Positions 25,061 through 38,729 of a DNA stretch of 64,000 nt are shown here, piece after piece. Both the position numbers and the translations under genes were made by a program. The stretch comes from Epiperipatus broadwayi. Lineage: Eukaryota > Onychophora > Udeonychophora > Euonychophora > Peripatidae. The stretch is taken from NCBI GenBank assembly GCA_028023455.1, contig JAQFVV010006275.1, positions 1,061,279 to 1,125,278 on the forward strand, in the 5' to 3' direction. Every line of letters begins with the position of its first letter. The first letter of the stretch is position 1. The notes beneath the pieces were generated by a model. That model made no database searches and was not told where the DNA came from. It was given only the letters and a program-made list of their open reading frames with translations.

Positions 25061-25672
25061 AAATTTGTTTTCCTCTATTTTTGTTTTTAATTCTTTTTGT
25101 TTTTCCTTTATTTTCCTTTCTCTTGTCTGAAGAATTAATGATATTGATTAAGTAAATTTTCTGGTTTTTGATAAATGCTCCCGGGTTGTTATTTCTCTTG
25201 GCATTTCAGCTTTATCATCCATTGTTAGTAACTTTACTTGTACCTGATTTTATATCTGTATTTCTGCCTGACCTATATCTGTTTATTCTTGTGCTACCAT
25301 AATCTTTATTTTACTTCTATATATGACCATCTCATGTAAATATGCAATAAATATACAGCGCAACTATATAATAATAATAAGGAAAAAAAAAATTTACCAC
25401 TTGACCTCTTCTTTTCTTTACTCATTGTTTGATCACTCTGTTCCCCTACACCAAAAGAAAAAAAATGTTAGTATCTGATTTAGTTTTATTTTCAACTGAA
25501 CTGGTTGGTTTGACATATTGTGTGGAATTTGTATTTCAGCAAGTTTCATATAGAAGGCAGACAGTGCAAGCAACAAAATATATATTTCTATAATTCTTCA
25601 TTGTTTTTACAAAAAAAAAAATTCTGATCATCAAATTTATACAAAAAAATTGTAACAGTAAGAAAAATAGAA

Positions 25673-27122
25673 AGGGTTCGAACCTCACCTATCCCTCCAG
25701 ATTATTACCAAGTGACTTACTTTTCAAACCTCATGAGAGTTAATTATTTAATGTATACTCAATAGTCAGGTAGAATTGAGATTCAATAAAGGAATTCTGA
25801 TAGGCGATGATCATATTTACATATATAAGAAAACAATATCGACAAATTTATTATAATGGTGAATAAAATTATTATTTACATTAGTGATACAATTAATGTT
25901 AAATATGGGTGTTACTAGTGATTTCTCTTGTACACATAAATATATATAGATGATCCAATAATTTTTGTGAATGATATATAAGTAATTTAAAAACAAAATG
26001 ATAATGTGCTTTATCAACAATCGGATCACTTTCACTTGGGAGCAACAATAATGACATAACTGTGGTATAATTTACAAGGTTATGGTTTATCTGTTAACTA
26101 GTTAGATATAATCTAGGTTAAGTTTGAATATCACCTAATTTTAATTCTTGAACTTAACATTAGATTTACACAATAACATTTTCATCATACCCTAAGAAGG
26201 TTTTAATAAAGTAAAGTATTGTGGTCCTTGGTGATTGCATATATGAGTTTAAAAAGGAAGTCTCTAGACATGATGGCTTCATAAAAGGTTAACTTGATGC
26301 TGGTTAGCACTCCATCTAAACTGTGGTTAGAGAAAAAAGGAACTCATTCGCTCTAGCATGAACCAAGTTCAAGAATGAAGTTTAGTTGTGTGTGTCCAGA
26401 TACATATATGAAAGTTACAAGATCCCGTCTCAATTAATTGCGATCCTGAGAAGGTATGTTAACTCATGTAGATACAACAAAGAGAGTAATGAGTATGTGC
26501 TGAGATACTCATGGATCACTGAGTAACAATAAGATAGGGACGTGGTCAAATGACCTTAAATTTAAAACTTTTATTTAACATACATAAAATAGTATGATTT
26601 TGAAATTTTACGAAACAAAAAATTCACTATAAAATAATTATTTACCTTTTTCGTTTTTTAGAGCTAATATTTGTTATAATAAAAGATGGACTTATTAATC
26701 ATTCAGTACTATTTAAGAGTTTCCCATAGTGTTAATAAATCTTTCAAACTTTAATTTATGTACAATTGTACTGTTACCTCTCTTACGTAAAAGATAATTA
26801 TGAACGTTTAGGTTATCTTATGTTTTTATGGACCAAACATATATAGTAGTAAGACTAGGATTGACTTAAAAGCATATAACAACAAACACAAGCTTGGACT
26901 TTTCCTTCTTAAAAAAAAATTAAAATCAAAATTTATTATGAATACAGTCACATGTCTTTCACTGTAGCTATAACTCAAAAAACATTTCATTAACTTTCGA
27001 ACTCCAATTACACTTTCTGGGCTTTCTCTCTCTTTCTAATAATTTTAAAAAAAGCTATAGTCAAAAACAAACACAGTAGGAGGAAATTGGATGGAATAAC
27101 TTTTAGTCAATAAGTTTTTATG
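25673..27122 (-). repeat. 1.45-kb direct repeat, right (LTR-position)
   Basis: Partner of 18120-19536 in the same orientation. For a minus-strand element it would be the 5' LTR, lying directly upstream of the gag-like remains. The shared block includes ACATGATGGCTTCATAAAAG, CAATTAATTG(T/C)GATCCTGAGAA and GTGTTAATAAATCTTTCAAA. The primer-binding position (left of 25673, minus strand) shows no clear TGG...; the LTR interpretation therefore rests on position and pairing only. Confidence 0.65.
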
Positions 27123-30100
27123 AATTATTTTACAATATTCCCAGATTTATCAGAGGGGGTCAAAGAAATAGAAATCAATTACAGATTACACATTTTCCCC
27201 CTTCCAATTCCTCATATATATATATATATATTGTACCCTCACTTCCAAAAATATAATATAACTTAAAATATGACTAGCTCAATTAAATTGTTATGCTCGA
27301 CTAAAATATGTATAACTATTATTAATATATTTTTATAATACTATATCTTATCAGATTTAGTACAACTAACAGAAAATTAATATAGTTCAATATCATGCAT
27401 TAATTAAATAAGTATTTATTAAATCATGAGACTATGAAGTGAAGTTACAAGTGGTAATATGAATTTACATTGAGCCTATGTTTTCTAAGACATTATCTCA
27501 ATGGCATAAGAATACTATGACCTCTTTATTATCTCACTAATACATCTATAGCACTCCTATGTCTTTTATAAAATTAACTAACTTCAATACTAGTAATAAA
27601 TAAATCTCAATTTTTTATCAAAGAAATATAACTAAATAATCTCAGGTTCTTTTAATTATCTTAAAGTAATAATACTTCTTGCAGATAGGCATGATAAGGG
27701 ATTTAATATCAAACCTAACTACACCTAACTTATAATAATAATAATAAATAACTAAAATAACAATCTCTAGCGTATAAGTTAACCTTATTTATTTTATTAT
27801 ACTACTAATTATTAAGAAAACAAGTAAATCATCTACATGTCTTTCATCTTCATATAGTATCTTAATTGAGAATATAATAAAATCCTATAATTTAATAATA
27901 TGTGGCAATAAATAATATTATACTCTTATATTGTGCATTATGATTATTTCATGACCATTATAATATAATATGTTAATGTTAATGAATTTTTATAAATTAT
28001 ATTAAGAAAATACTGTATTTCTTTTTTTAAAAAAAAAATAATTTAATTCATATTGTGCAAATATTATGTTTTATTCAAATTATCTGTTGTCAAATGCTGT
28101 GGTGCAAAATAATGAATTCGACACACTTTTAAAACAACTTAAACAAATTTATTTACATCAACTTTAATAAACAACTTATATACATTATTACATTATAAGT
28201 GGAAATCAAAAAAAAAAAATAAAAAAAATAAGAAAAATAATAATAATACAAGATTCTTACATTGTTGTTATTTCTATAATCCAAAATAAATAATCCATAC
28301 ATTTCTTAAATGTTTTATCAGTAACATTTAATTGAGTTTATGAACTTATATTTTACTAGATATCATTTATAATCACTTAGTACAATAGAAGGCTTTTATG
28401 TAAAATATCACTTATGTAGCACATGTAAAATAAACAAACTTTAATAATTAAAATGCTACTCCATTTAAGTATTATAGCTATTTCTATTATAATGTAACTA
28501 TTATGTATTACATTTATTATTAGCATTAACTAAATATCAACTAATGTATAGATTGATATAACTTTGTAATATTATATGACTTTTATTGATTACATAATTA
28601 TTTACTTCATTCTGATGTAATTTCATAATATATGTCTTACCAAAATATGCAATACATATATGTTCTTTTCTTAAAATAATATTTTTAAAATTATTCAACA
28701 ATTTTGTGAAGATAAAATTTTTTATTTATAAATTACCAATTTTTATAAAGTTATTATATTAAAATAAAATTTTATGATTCTTTTCCATTTAAACTACTAT
28801 TCTTTTCCACTTGTTATTCCTATTCCCTCTTAATAAAATCTTATCTTTAATTATCACTCTAATCTTATTTAACTTCAGTATTATTACCACTTTTAAAAAA
28901 AAAAATGACTATCCAAACTATCTTATATCTCATCATCTATATATGATAAACTCTTCAAACAAAATATAAATTTCTATATAAAATTAATTTAACTTATTTA
29001 ATAAAAAAAAAAATAAAAAATATAGATATATTTTTACTTTTTACTAACTTGAAAATAAATATAAATGACTCATACTAATATAATAAATCAAACTCCTAAT
29101 ATTGTAACAGAGACATTAAAGTTTTTTCACGAAAGAATCATATAATTATTTCTAGATAACTCTTATTACGTTGTATTAAATTTATATTATAAAATAAAGT
29201 ATGCATATTAAAATAAAACTATTATTGATAGTATTATGCATGTATATTCTTTAAATATTTATACATTCACTCAACAATCAAATAATATTTGGTTTATCTA
29301 AAGAAAACAAAGCAAAATACATTAAATTATTAATATTATATAATTATTACCATAAATGATACTCCAATTTATAATCAGCCAAACGATGTCCTCCAGGATT
29401 ATAGCTTTACAAAAATAATATCACATTTATACTCAACAATTATTCTTAAAATATTACGTGTTGTAAAATTATATAAAAAATAAACTTTATGAAATTAATT
29501 GTTATATTATTATGTAGTTACTTTTAAAATGTACCTCTCTTATCTCTAATAGATCAATAAATAATTAAATATCTATGTTAGTTAAGAAAACAAAATATGT
29601 TACATAAAATCCAACGGTGTCTTCTTTCCACCTACAATTGTTCTTTTTTCCTAGGCACAACATTTTACCAACACCACTTCCTTTTTCCGGTACATCACGT
29701 GTTTAAACAGTTTTTATGAAATAAATGGAAAACGTTTTTTTTTTAAAAAAAATAAGACAAAATAAGTTCCACCATAAAGAAACAAAATAATAATTAAAAC
29801 AGTTTATAGGATCCGGATTTATTTAAAAGTTATTATCTTCCTAGGATTAATCAATAGTTAAATGTTTAATTTAAGTTTTTATAAAAATTGACTTGGATAT
29901 CCACGTATACTTCTATGCGCATTTCTTAAAATATTCAGCAAAACATTTTTAAATTTTTCTATATAACCAGCATATAGAATTTAAATATTATAACGTTTTT
30001 ATAAGTATTTATTTATCAATTAAATTTCCGAATTATCAGTTTTTAAAAAAAAAACTATCAACATCTAGTCTTTTAAATAACAAAGACTTAATAAGGCAAG

Positions 30101-31560
30101 TATTTCTGCAATTATTATTAACTTCCATATCTTTACCAAAAGATATATTAAAATATATAATTTAAAAATACTTTCTTCATAAAGAAGTATTTATCTTTCT
30201 TTAAAATATTTGTTTATAAAAATTAATTATAATCACCTTTTAAATTTATATAATGTCCAATATATTATTTTTATCCAACTAGTAATTCTCCTAGTTAATC
30301 CAGCGTTCACTATATTTTCAATATAAGGTTTCCAACACATTTTATCATTATACGATATTTTCATGATTATTTGATAGTAAAATTGAGCCTTGATAGAGAC
30401 GATCAATAGGGAATTATAAATAAATTTCACTGCATATTTAACGGTAAACTTTTATAAAATTATTTAAACTACTCTCTTATAAATTAAGAACTATTACGAG
30501 AGTGTCTATAATTTTTTACTTAACTATATTTAATAGCTCACTTCACTTAAAAGAAATTACAATCACCCCCTGAACAATTGAACCTCCATTTTTATACCGG
30601 AATAAATTACCCACTTGATTGGTAAATTAAACAATCACCTTGCTAGCCTATTTACATATCTTACCAACAATACGAAATTAAAAATAAATAATGACTTATT
30701 TAATATTTATTATTTATTACATTATTTAATTCTTAAATCAATTTTTATCATTTATTTAAATCCATTAAACATTTTTTAAAAATATATGTTTTACTTTATT
30801 TCACTTTTAACTTTTATAAGACTATTTTTCTAAACAAACTAAGTCTATTTTTATTCATTATATTTTTTAAACAGTATTTTAAAAATCAGATTTAATATTT
30901 CACACTAATTAATTTTATTTTTATCTTGTGATAGCCAATATAATATTTATAAATTTTATAATAGAATTTTAAAACAGTTTTGCAACTTTACTAAAAAACT
31001 TACAAGCATATGTGTACATATGTCTATCTGTCACCTGACTTACAACACAGATATAAACGCTTGTAATTATCTAAAAATAAACTAACAATTCAATTTTAGA
31101 AAATAAATAATTTTTTAAAACAAATAATATACTATAACAACTTTAAAATAATAATTCAATATTATAAAATCAAATATTAATCTTCTCTTATATACTATTA
31201 ATAACATAATATTTATATTCACTTACTAAATATTAATCTTTATCAATAATAAATATATATGCATTTAATTTTAACTTGTCTTTTTTTAAACTTTTAGCTT
31301 TAAATATTTATTTACAAAACTTATTAATGCAGTATTGATCATAGCCAGTTTTCCCAACCATATAATATTATCATTTTTTTTACTGAAACGTCTCTCTCAA
31401 ATATTAGCACAACTTCACATATCAAATATTCATAGTTTACTTTAATTAAACTTTTGAAAGATTATTATAAATAAAATCAACATCATATAGCTGTAATATA
31501 TCTTAAATTTAAAATTTTTTAATAAATTGATATAACAATTTATGGAGACCCATACAAAAG
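27123..31560. other. Very AT-rich DNA, nothing recognised
   Basis: More than 4 kb without a recognisable gene, element or RNA. TA run at about 27209-27230. A slightly GC-richer patch at 29610-29705 (CACCTACAATTG, CCGGTACATCACGTG) has no open frame. The minus-strand open stretch 30233-30430 is not protein-like. Confidence 0.55.
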
Positions 31561-31563
31561 GGC

Positions 31564-31567
<4 letters not shown>

Positions 31568-31601
<34 letters not shown>
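31568..31601. repeat. TA microsatellite
   Basis: About 34 bp of alternating TA just upstream of duplicated segment B copy 2. Confidence 0.95.
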
Positions 31602-31602
<1 letters not shown>

Positions 31603-31649
31603 TTAAAATTAAATATATTCAATTTATGCCATCATTGTGATATATATAT

Positions 31650-33057
31650 ACATTCCATGTTAAGGTAAAGGAATCATCTCATTCCTTTCTTTAAAAGAAT
31701 ACATGAAATTAATTACAGAATTTCAGAAGAATATTGATAATCTATTAAAGTATAACTATTGCCATAAACTAATAACCTTAACAATTGCCACTATACCTGT
31801 TAAAATCTATCCAAGGTGTAATTCAAAATATATTTTAGAGATTACAAAATAATATAATTTACAAATCTAACATTTAATTCATACAGCATAGACAGATCTT
31901 AACTGATAAAAGTAAAACAACATAATTAAAAATAAAAATACAAAATTATCTTATGCAGTGCATATATAAATAATTTCAAATATAAATGATGTATATCTAA
32001 AAATCAAGTTAAAATAAAGGTAAGGTTAACATTAAAGTTACCAATAACTCAAGGTGTGTGTGTAACATATCAGGTTGGTCTGTCAATGAGAGAAATATAC
32101 CTCATAGATAAGTATGGTGACAACTTTCTCATTTCTGATGGCCATGGTAGCATTTCATAGTCTTTTCATGTTCAAACATACATTTTTTTGGCAGTCATTC
32201 ATATCAGGTAGCAGGCATTGATCAGACACTATCTCGTGGTTTTCCAGCTGGACTACATTGTCATGACTCTGGTCTGAGGATGGATGGGGGAGTGGAGAAA
32301 GGGCTCTATTTACACATATTGACAGCACATTACATTTCTAGATTTTTTTATATCGACAAAAGTCGACGACGGTTCAATATACATTGTGATGATACTATTG
32401 TTAAGAGTTTCAGCAAGATGACTTTGAGGAAATGATTTCTTCAGCTGGAGAGAAAAAATTTTCAGCAAGGGCAAGGGAGTGAACAAAAGACAACTTTTCT
32501 CTATTTATATCCTTTTTTAATTGCTTTAGCATTTCCATTTGCTAATTAGTGGTTACCAATGCCTCATTGTTTTGTTTTTTTCTCTTTGTTGATATTGTTA
32601 TACCAACAATTTACATTTTAGCTGGTTCTATTTCAATGGGTTTTTTTCTGTTTTACTGATTAAATTCCTACTTTAATGACTTTTATATATTAGGAATTTA
32701 CATTCTTAAGCTAAAAATTTTTTTGTTCCGATTGATATACAGATTACATTCCTTTCTTAATGGATTTTATACATTAGGAATTTATATTTTATCTAACAAT
32801 ACAATCTCTTTTATTTATACAGCTAAAATAATGATTTACACAAATATATTTTAATAGATATAAAATAATAATTTAAACTTTTCTGTCTTTTTCTTTCATT
32901 GCCCTTTTTTTTTTTTCAATTTTAATTTGTAATGTATTTCTTACCATAACTGTATGTTTATTATCATTGAGTATGGTTGGACTTATGTTCTTTGGCTAGT
33001 CCACAGTGACTAGTGAAGCCAGCATATATATATGACTGTATATATGCACAGCTTCAT
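31650..33057 (-). repeat. 1.4-kb duplicated segment B, copy 2
   Basis: Homologue of 21063-22492 without the SINE. The region matching the 72-codon minus-strand frame of copy 1 lies at about 32070-32290 and carries indels and stops. No LTR-like repeat follows on the left, so this is a fragment of another copy of the same element family. Confidence 0.75.
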
Positions 33058-35060
33058 TACATTAGTTTAGTTGAAGAAGTTATATCATTACAATTTAATA
33101 TTCTATTTTTATCGTGTGAAATATTTGAGTCTGTGCTACACATTTATATATATACTTCCATTAGTTGAATAAGTATTGTCTTCTCTGACAATGCGATAGT
33201 TAATGTATCACTTTTATTGAGTAAATAATTTTACCTGAGCTTTGCATTTTAATTTTTTTAATTTGATGCAAATTTTGTCCATATGGGAGTACTTATTTAT
33301 TCAGATTATATACATATTTATTACATTATTGATTTCTGTGTTAAGTAAACTCAAAAAGTTGATAAGATTTTATATGAATTACTAAAAAATTATTCGGCGG
33401 CGGGCGAGGGGGTATTCAAGAGAATTAGTTAATGTTCTTAATTTTGCGATCTATGTCATTACGTAGTTGATCATCATCGGCGATAGTTTGCCTTTATTCA
33501 CTAATTCTTAGAACTGTATCATAAATTTTAATGACCCTTTAAATCGTTGAGATGAATGGCCACATGATATATTGCTGGGGGGGGGGGGTTTCAGAAGTTA
33601 TGATTTCAAAAAAGAAACAGCTTAATGCAATAATTTTTTTTTCCATTGAAAATAAGAATAACTGTTACCACTCATTTTTGAAAGAAGGAAATCATTAAAT
33701 AAATTACTTTTAAAAAATGTTCTTTTAACCAAGATTTATATAATAATGTGGGCTCTTTCTTTTCAAACATAAAATTAAATTTTCAAACAAATTAAAAAAA
33801 GAAAAGGAAGATATTCTGTTAAAACTCGATTTTTCAACAACAAAAAAAGTTATATAAGCAATTTAGAAGTAAATCTTAACAGTCTTTATATATACAATAG
33901 CAATACTGCCAGCAACATGTCATCTATGTCTTTTATTTGGAATCAATGCTCATTTCATGATTTAATTGTCTAATTCAGAAAAATGAAAACTGTCCTCCTC
34001 CGATCTACTTCATCGTCATGGCTCACTAAATATCCTAGTAGTGCATATCCGCAGACAGTTGTAATTTTTATATGGGTAAAGCAGTTCATGTGCATTTTAT
34101 AAGCATTAATGCTACATTGATAATATGGTATAACTTCTAACTTATTGTTTTAATTGACTTTGAGTTTACAAATAAAACATCTCAAAATAAAATATATTTA
34201 AATTATCCTTTGAATTTTAGTTCCTAAATAATATATAATAAAGGGATTCTATAAATATAAAGTGCTATATGTATACTTTAAATTGAAGTCAGTCTGTTTC
34301 AAACAAATGTAATTTAAGCATCGGTTTTAATGTAAAAATATTAATATTAAAATTATCAAAAAAAATATTAATATTGCATTGGTTATAATTATATTTATAT
34401 TATTTTTGATTTTATTTTACATTCATATGTATATATATAATAATCTTAAAATGCATAACATTAAACTAGAAACTATAATAATCGTGCTCCCCGGTTTTTA
34501 GCTAATCAGACTGCACATTAAGTCAAACATTCAAATACATAACCAGACATATTAGATGTTTAGGTGCATTAAAGAATTGCGGGGGGGGGGGTCTAGCTCA
34601 TAAGCAGCTAATTAATGAAAAGATGTTTTAGCCTACCTGCAAATAGTTTGAGATTGATTTTTTTTTTTTTTTTACATTGTGCAGTAATTTAAATATTTGA
34701 TTTAATTTGCAGTCTGATTGGCTATAATATTTTCAATCATCCTTTGCTTTATTAATTGTAAAATTATCTTATTTTACAAATTAACTTAACATAAAAATTA
34801 ATAATTATTAATTAAGAGTTTCGACCAGATAGATTTATTATACAATAGATGTTATTATCTGATGAACATTTTGTATTTAGAATAGAGAGAAAATATCAGA
34901 AATTGGAATTAAAAAAGAAAAAAACTTCAAATATTTATTTCACTAGTAGTAAAAAAACATTTGTTAAAAAATACATGGTTTTATTCTATTGGAAATTTTT
35001 ACAAGTTTTAAGGACTAAGTAATCTATGAGTCCAAAGCTGTGAAACAAAATCCAAAGGAA
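33058..35060. other. AT-rich DNA with poly-G tracts
   Basis: G homopolymers at about 33578-33588 and 34580-34590 and a GGCGGCGGGCGAGGGGG patch near 33396-33412. No coding sequence or repeat family recognised. Confidence 0.55.
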
Positions 35061-35062
35061 AT

Positions 35063-35131
35063 ACAATACTTGTGGTTTTCCTTTCTATTAAGATGGCAGC
35101 ACATATTATTGATAAATGTACAGTTTTGGGG
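35063..35131 (+). repeat. Lone Merlin-type terminal repeat
   Basis: ACTTGTGGTTTTC followed by AAGATGGCAGCAC and TTGATAAATGTACAGTTTTG matches the left terminus of the MITE at 17072. No matching right end was seen within about 1 kb, so the element is truncated or rearranged. Confidence 0.65.
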
Positions 35132-37704
35132 CATGTAATTTTTTTTTTTCATTTTCTATTACCAAATACTGTAATGGTCAGATTTGTACATCCATGTAAC
35201 AAAATCCAGAGTCCAGGTAAAATACACCAAAGCTGACCAAATGAGATGGTGAGATCCCAAATCTGACCAAGCTTCAACTCATTTACCAGTACTCCATGAT
35301 TTAGCACCCTATGAATGACATTTTTGAGGTTACACTCTTTTTCAAGTTCTTCAGCGAGTCAGCTACAAACAGAGAGAAATATGAGATTCAAGGGAAATTA
35401 ACAATTTAACTATAACTTAAGGGTAAATAGACTACTTAGCATGCTAATTAATTTAACTAAAATAATGCATATTCATCATATAAAAATCATTAAAGAATTG
35501 GGTTTAGATCGCAAGCAAATAGACATGAAATAAGTTTATATTTTAAATAGGTTTATTAAAATATTAAATAATTCAAACGAAAACAAAATGACATAGATTA
35601 TATAAGTTAATTATATGGAATTAGCCCATGCGGGCATTATATAGGGGATGATACTAGATTGTCTAGTTTAAGGGACTTGACACCATATTGAATTTTTAAA
35701 AAACTGACTTGAGACACAATTTTTACAATAACTTCAGTTTTAATAATATTAGAGCAAAGTGCTATATATTGAAAGAAAATAGAAAAACTAAGGAAAACAA
35801 TAAGGCTAAGACAAATAGTAAGGAAGAAAAAGAAATTTCAACATCTGAAATAATTATGACTTAATTGTTTGTTCATAATTTCTAATTTATAATTAATTTA
35901 GTTTAAATTGCATCTTCATTGATAATTTTTTTGTATTCCTCACAAAATTCTCATTCAAACCATATATAATACGTTTTACCTGACATAATCCATAACTTCA
36001 GAATCTTGCATAAGAATTCTTCATTTTTAACTTGTACCCCAAAAGTTAACAAATCTCAAAGGTGTCTATAAGAAAAAGATTCATCCTAATAAAAGATACA
36101 AAACAAATCATTTCCAGAAAATGGATATGCATTTATCATCATAGCAATTGTTTTCTTGTCTATCTAAAACTAGAAATTGTAGGCTAGTGTTTATATCAAT
36201 GATAAAATGAGTTTCACCTCTTCATTTTATATTTTTTGAGTACACCAGTAATGTTTATGTTCTTTTGCATATCAGTGATGCTATCTTGTTATATTTATTG
36301 TCTCACAGAGATACAATTTATTTGCATATAGCTAATTTGTTAGCTATAGACTTGAAAATAATGTGAAGCAAGATGTGGCAAAACTACTGACTCCACAGCA
36401 TGGGTATCAAGGCATAGGCAAGAATCAACTTGATTTTTTGCCTGCATACAATTATGTGTGATATATGCATAACCATTGTGTCTATCACCACATATACACC
36501 ATTTGAAATCTCTCTTTATTGGTTTTAAGTGTTTACATTTTTACATGGTTACTATGCTCAGTAAATTTTGTGATTGTTTTATCAACTGCAACCTTTCTGT
36601 ACATCTGATAATCAATCTTAAAATTTACCTTGCACTGCTGTATAAATGTAAATTGTCACTTGCTGTACAAACACAAATACACTAAATATAAACATATTAA
36701 TAAATTATTAAACCTTATGAGAATCATTATGTCTATAAAATAAAGTTGCCTCAAACTTGGATCAGAGACCCAAAATTACATTGTGCATAAATCATTTTTG
36801 TTACATTTGAATACAAATTTATATACTGTATAATAAAGAGCATAAATGATTTAATATTATACAATTTATATACTACACAGACACACCAATACAAACACAT
36901 TAATAAATTATATCATTTATCAAATAATTAAAAATAAATTTAAAATACTATTCAAAAAATTAAAAAATTAAAATTGAATACTTATGACTGATATTCAGCG
37001 TATTATGTTTTTATCACGTTGAAAATCTTGAAATGTGAATCATCATTGTATTCTTAATCCATTTTACTAATGAGTCTGGCTGATAAAACAATTCTGCCTT
37101 TGTCGTCCTCATTTAATCTAGTAAACTGACCAAAAAAAAAAATTAAATGCACCTATTAATAAAAATATTAATAAAAAATTCAAATTTTATCTGATTTCAA
37201 CTTGTGATATGCTATTTTAAAGAGGGATTTAAGTAGCAATGAATGCCAGGATTTTTGTTGATGATATGCTTATAGTTTTCAAGGCAATTTAAAAAAGAAA
37301 ACAAAATTTCAATGAATCAACTGCCGCCAGCATCTGACATGCTACAAACGCTCAAACTGTTAACATAGTAATCTCATCTTAACATATGAAATAGATATGT
37401 ATATGTGTTTATGCGGTTATTAAAATCATGCCTATAATATTTTAATATGCCAAACTTATTTTGCATTGGTTTGTCAATGTTACAAGTTAGTAATCTAGCT
37501 AAGATGATTATCAGATATAGCGCTAAGATAGCTGTTATTTATATATTAATGGTGTGAGCTTCAGTCTAATGCTGAATAATTAATTAATAATGAGGAAAAG
37601 AACTGGTTGCTTTTAGATTTGCATATATATATATATATGATAAACAAAAATGCATATATATATATGTAATAAATAAAGTTTGATATCTGTATTCGTTTCA
37701 CAAT
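35132..37704. other. AT-rich DNA, nothing recognised
   Basis: A GC-richer patch at 35160-35370 and another at 36360-36440 have no open frame or family. The open stretch at 36476-36685 is not protein-like. Several short TA runs lie near 37620-37735. Confidence 0.5.
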
Positions 37705-37861
37705 ATATGTAATATACAAATCAATATATATATATCAAAATACAGTACAATTTATATAAATTATATTCTTTTAGAAGTACTTTCGACTATACACTTTGTA
37801 GTCTTTATCAACTATATAATGTTGAATAATCAAAATGAGACAACCCTTAACAATACCCATC

Positions 37862-38020
37862 TGCCATCTCTTGCCATCCAGGGAGGAGCCTGTACAGCGC
37901 TCTAAGTTCCTCACCTCTCCTTCAGCTTTCTTCTGCCCATCTTTTTGTTCTTTCTTCACCTTGCTTAAACAATTCTATAATAGCCCGGAAACGGACCTCA
38001 TTAGTATCCGTATCCTCCAT
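37862..38020 (-). pseudogene. Possible gag start of LTR element
   Basis: From an ATG at 38020 (minus strand) about 50 codons follow with a single TGA: MEDTDTNEVRFRAIIELFKQ, then an E/R-rich helix and LPGWQEMAD. It lies 700 bp downstream of the primer-binding site at 38714-38729 on the same strand, where gag is expected, and is GC-richer than its surroundings. No family was recognised. It runs into the palindrome arm at its end. Confidence 0.4.
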
Positions 38021-38713
38021 GGCCTTGGATGTTACTGTGATCGATGATGTTTTTTTCCTTTTATTTTATTGCTAACTATATTATATTTTTAAAAAAAAAT
38101 TTTTTTTTAACTAATAGGTGTACTTTTAAACAATGTATAGCACTGATAAGAAAATTTTTAAAATGGTTTTACGTTGAGCTTACTAAAACTAATACGGTTA
38201 AAAAATACTATTATTATTTTTCCTTGTTTGATTCTCTGCGATTATTACGTTTGACTTCAAATTTTATTAATGGCTAATAGGCTATCTCCCTCTCGGTTCT
38301 CTTGGCCTAATTGCTGCTTTTACATTTATCACTAAAACCCCAACTACTGCCCTCTTACTACTTCTAAAATTTCTCGCTTAAATCTGCTGCCAACATATAT
38401 ATTTTTAACTGCCCGTATATATAAAAATCTCTTAAATTCTACCTGTCAAAATATTTCGCTAACATATATATTTTTAAACTCAAGCAACTTTATTTATATA
38501 TATAAACATTCGCTAGATCCACGTATAATTATTTTGTTCCTTCTTATTTAAGGTTAGCATACATATATTTTTATTTACATAATTATTGATCCGATTCACG
38601 TCTCATTATTTGGTATAAGAAAAATTTACACACGTTGAAAAAAAACAAATTACATATAAAAAAATTTAGCCTGGTGACAAAATTTATTTTAGAAGTAACT
38701 CCGTTTAATGAAA

Positions 38714-38729
38714 TTACCCTTGGGCGCCA
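38714..38729 (-). other. Primer-binding site, tRNA-Lys type
   Basis: The minus strand reads TGGCGCCCAAGGGTAA starting immediately after the CA that ends the putative LTR. TGGCGCCCAA is the complement of a tRNA-Lys 3' end, as used by many retroviruses and Gypsy elements; the following bases diverge. No gap separates LTR and primer site, as in real elements. Confidence 0.65.

Larger units (their letters stand above)
19537..25672 (-). mobile_element. Internal region of degenerate Ty3/Gypsy-like retroelement
   Basis: Antisense remains of an LTR retroelement. In minus-strand order: leader (25672-25060), gag-like segment (about 25060-23830), retropepsin-like segment (23580-23400), lysine-rich segment (23200-22690), a 3' segment shared with 31650-33057 (22492-21063), then an inserted MITE. 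Reverse transcriptase, RNase H and integrase were not recognised, so the pol core is deleted or too decayed. It is interrupted by a fold-back (23620-23830), a SINE (22262-22365) and the MITE at 19569-21040. Confidence 0.65.

Noticed and set aside
34858-34905. CTGATGA with a later GAAAA
   Set aside because: No stem II hairpin and no closing stem I; chance occurrence.
37771-38047. Overlapping 62- and 70-codon frames on both strands
   Set aside because: Their ends read through the palindrome arm. Only the third frame, from the ATG at 38020, looks gag-like, and that is listed with low confidence.
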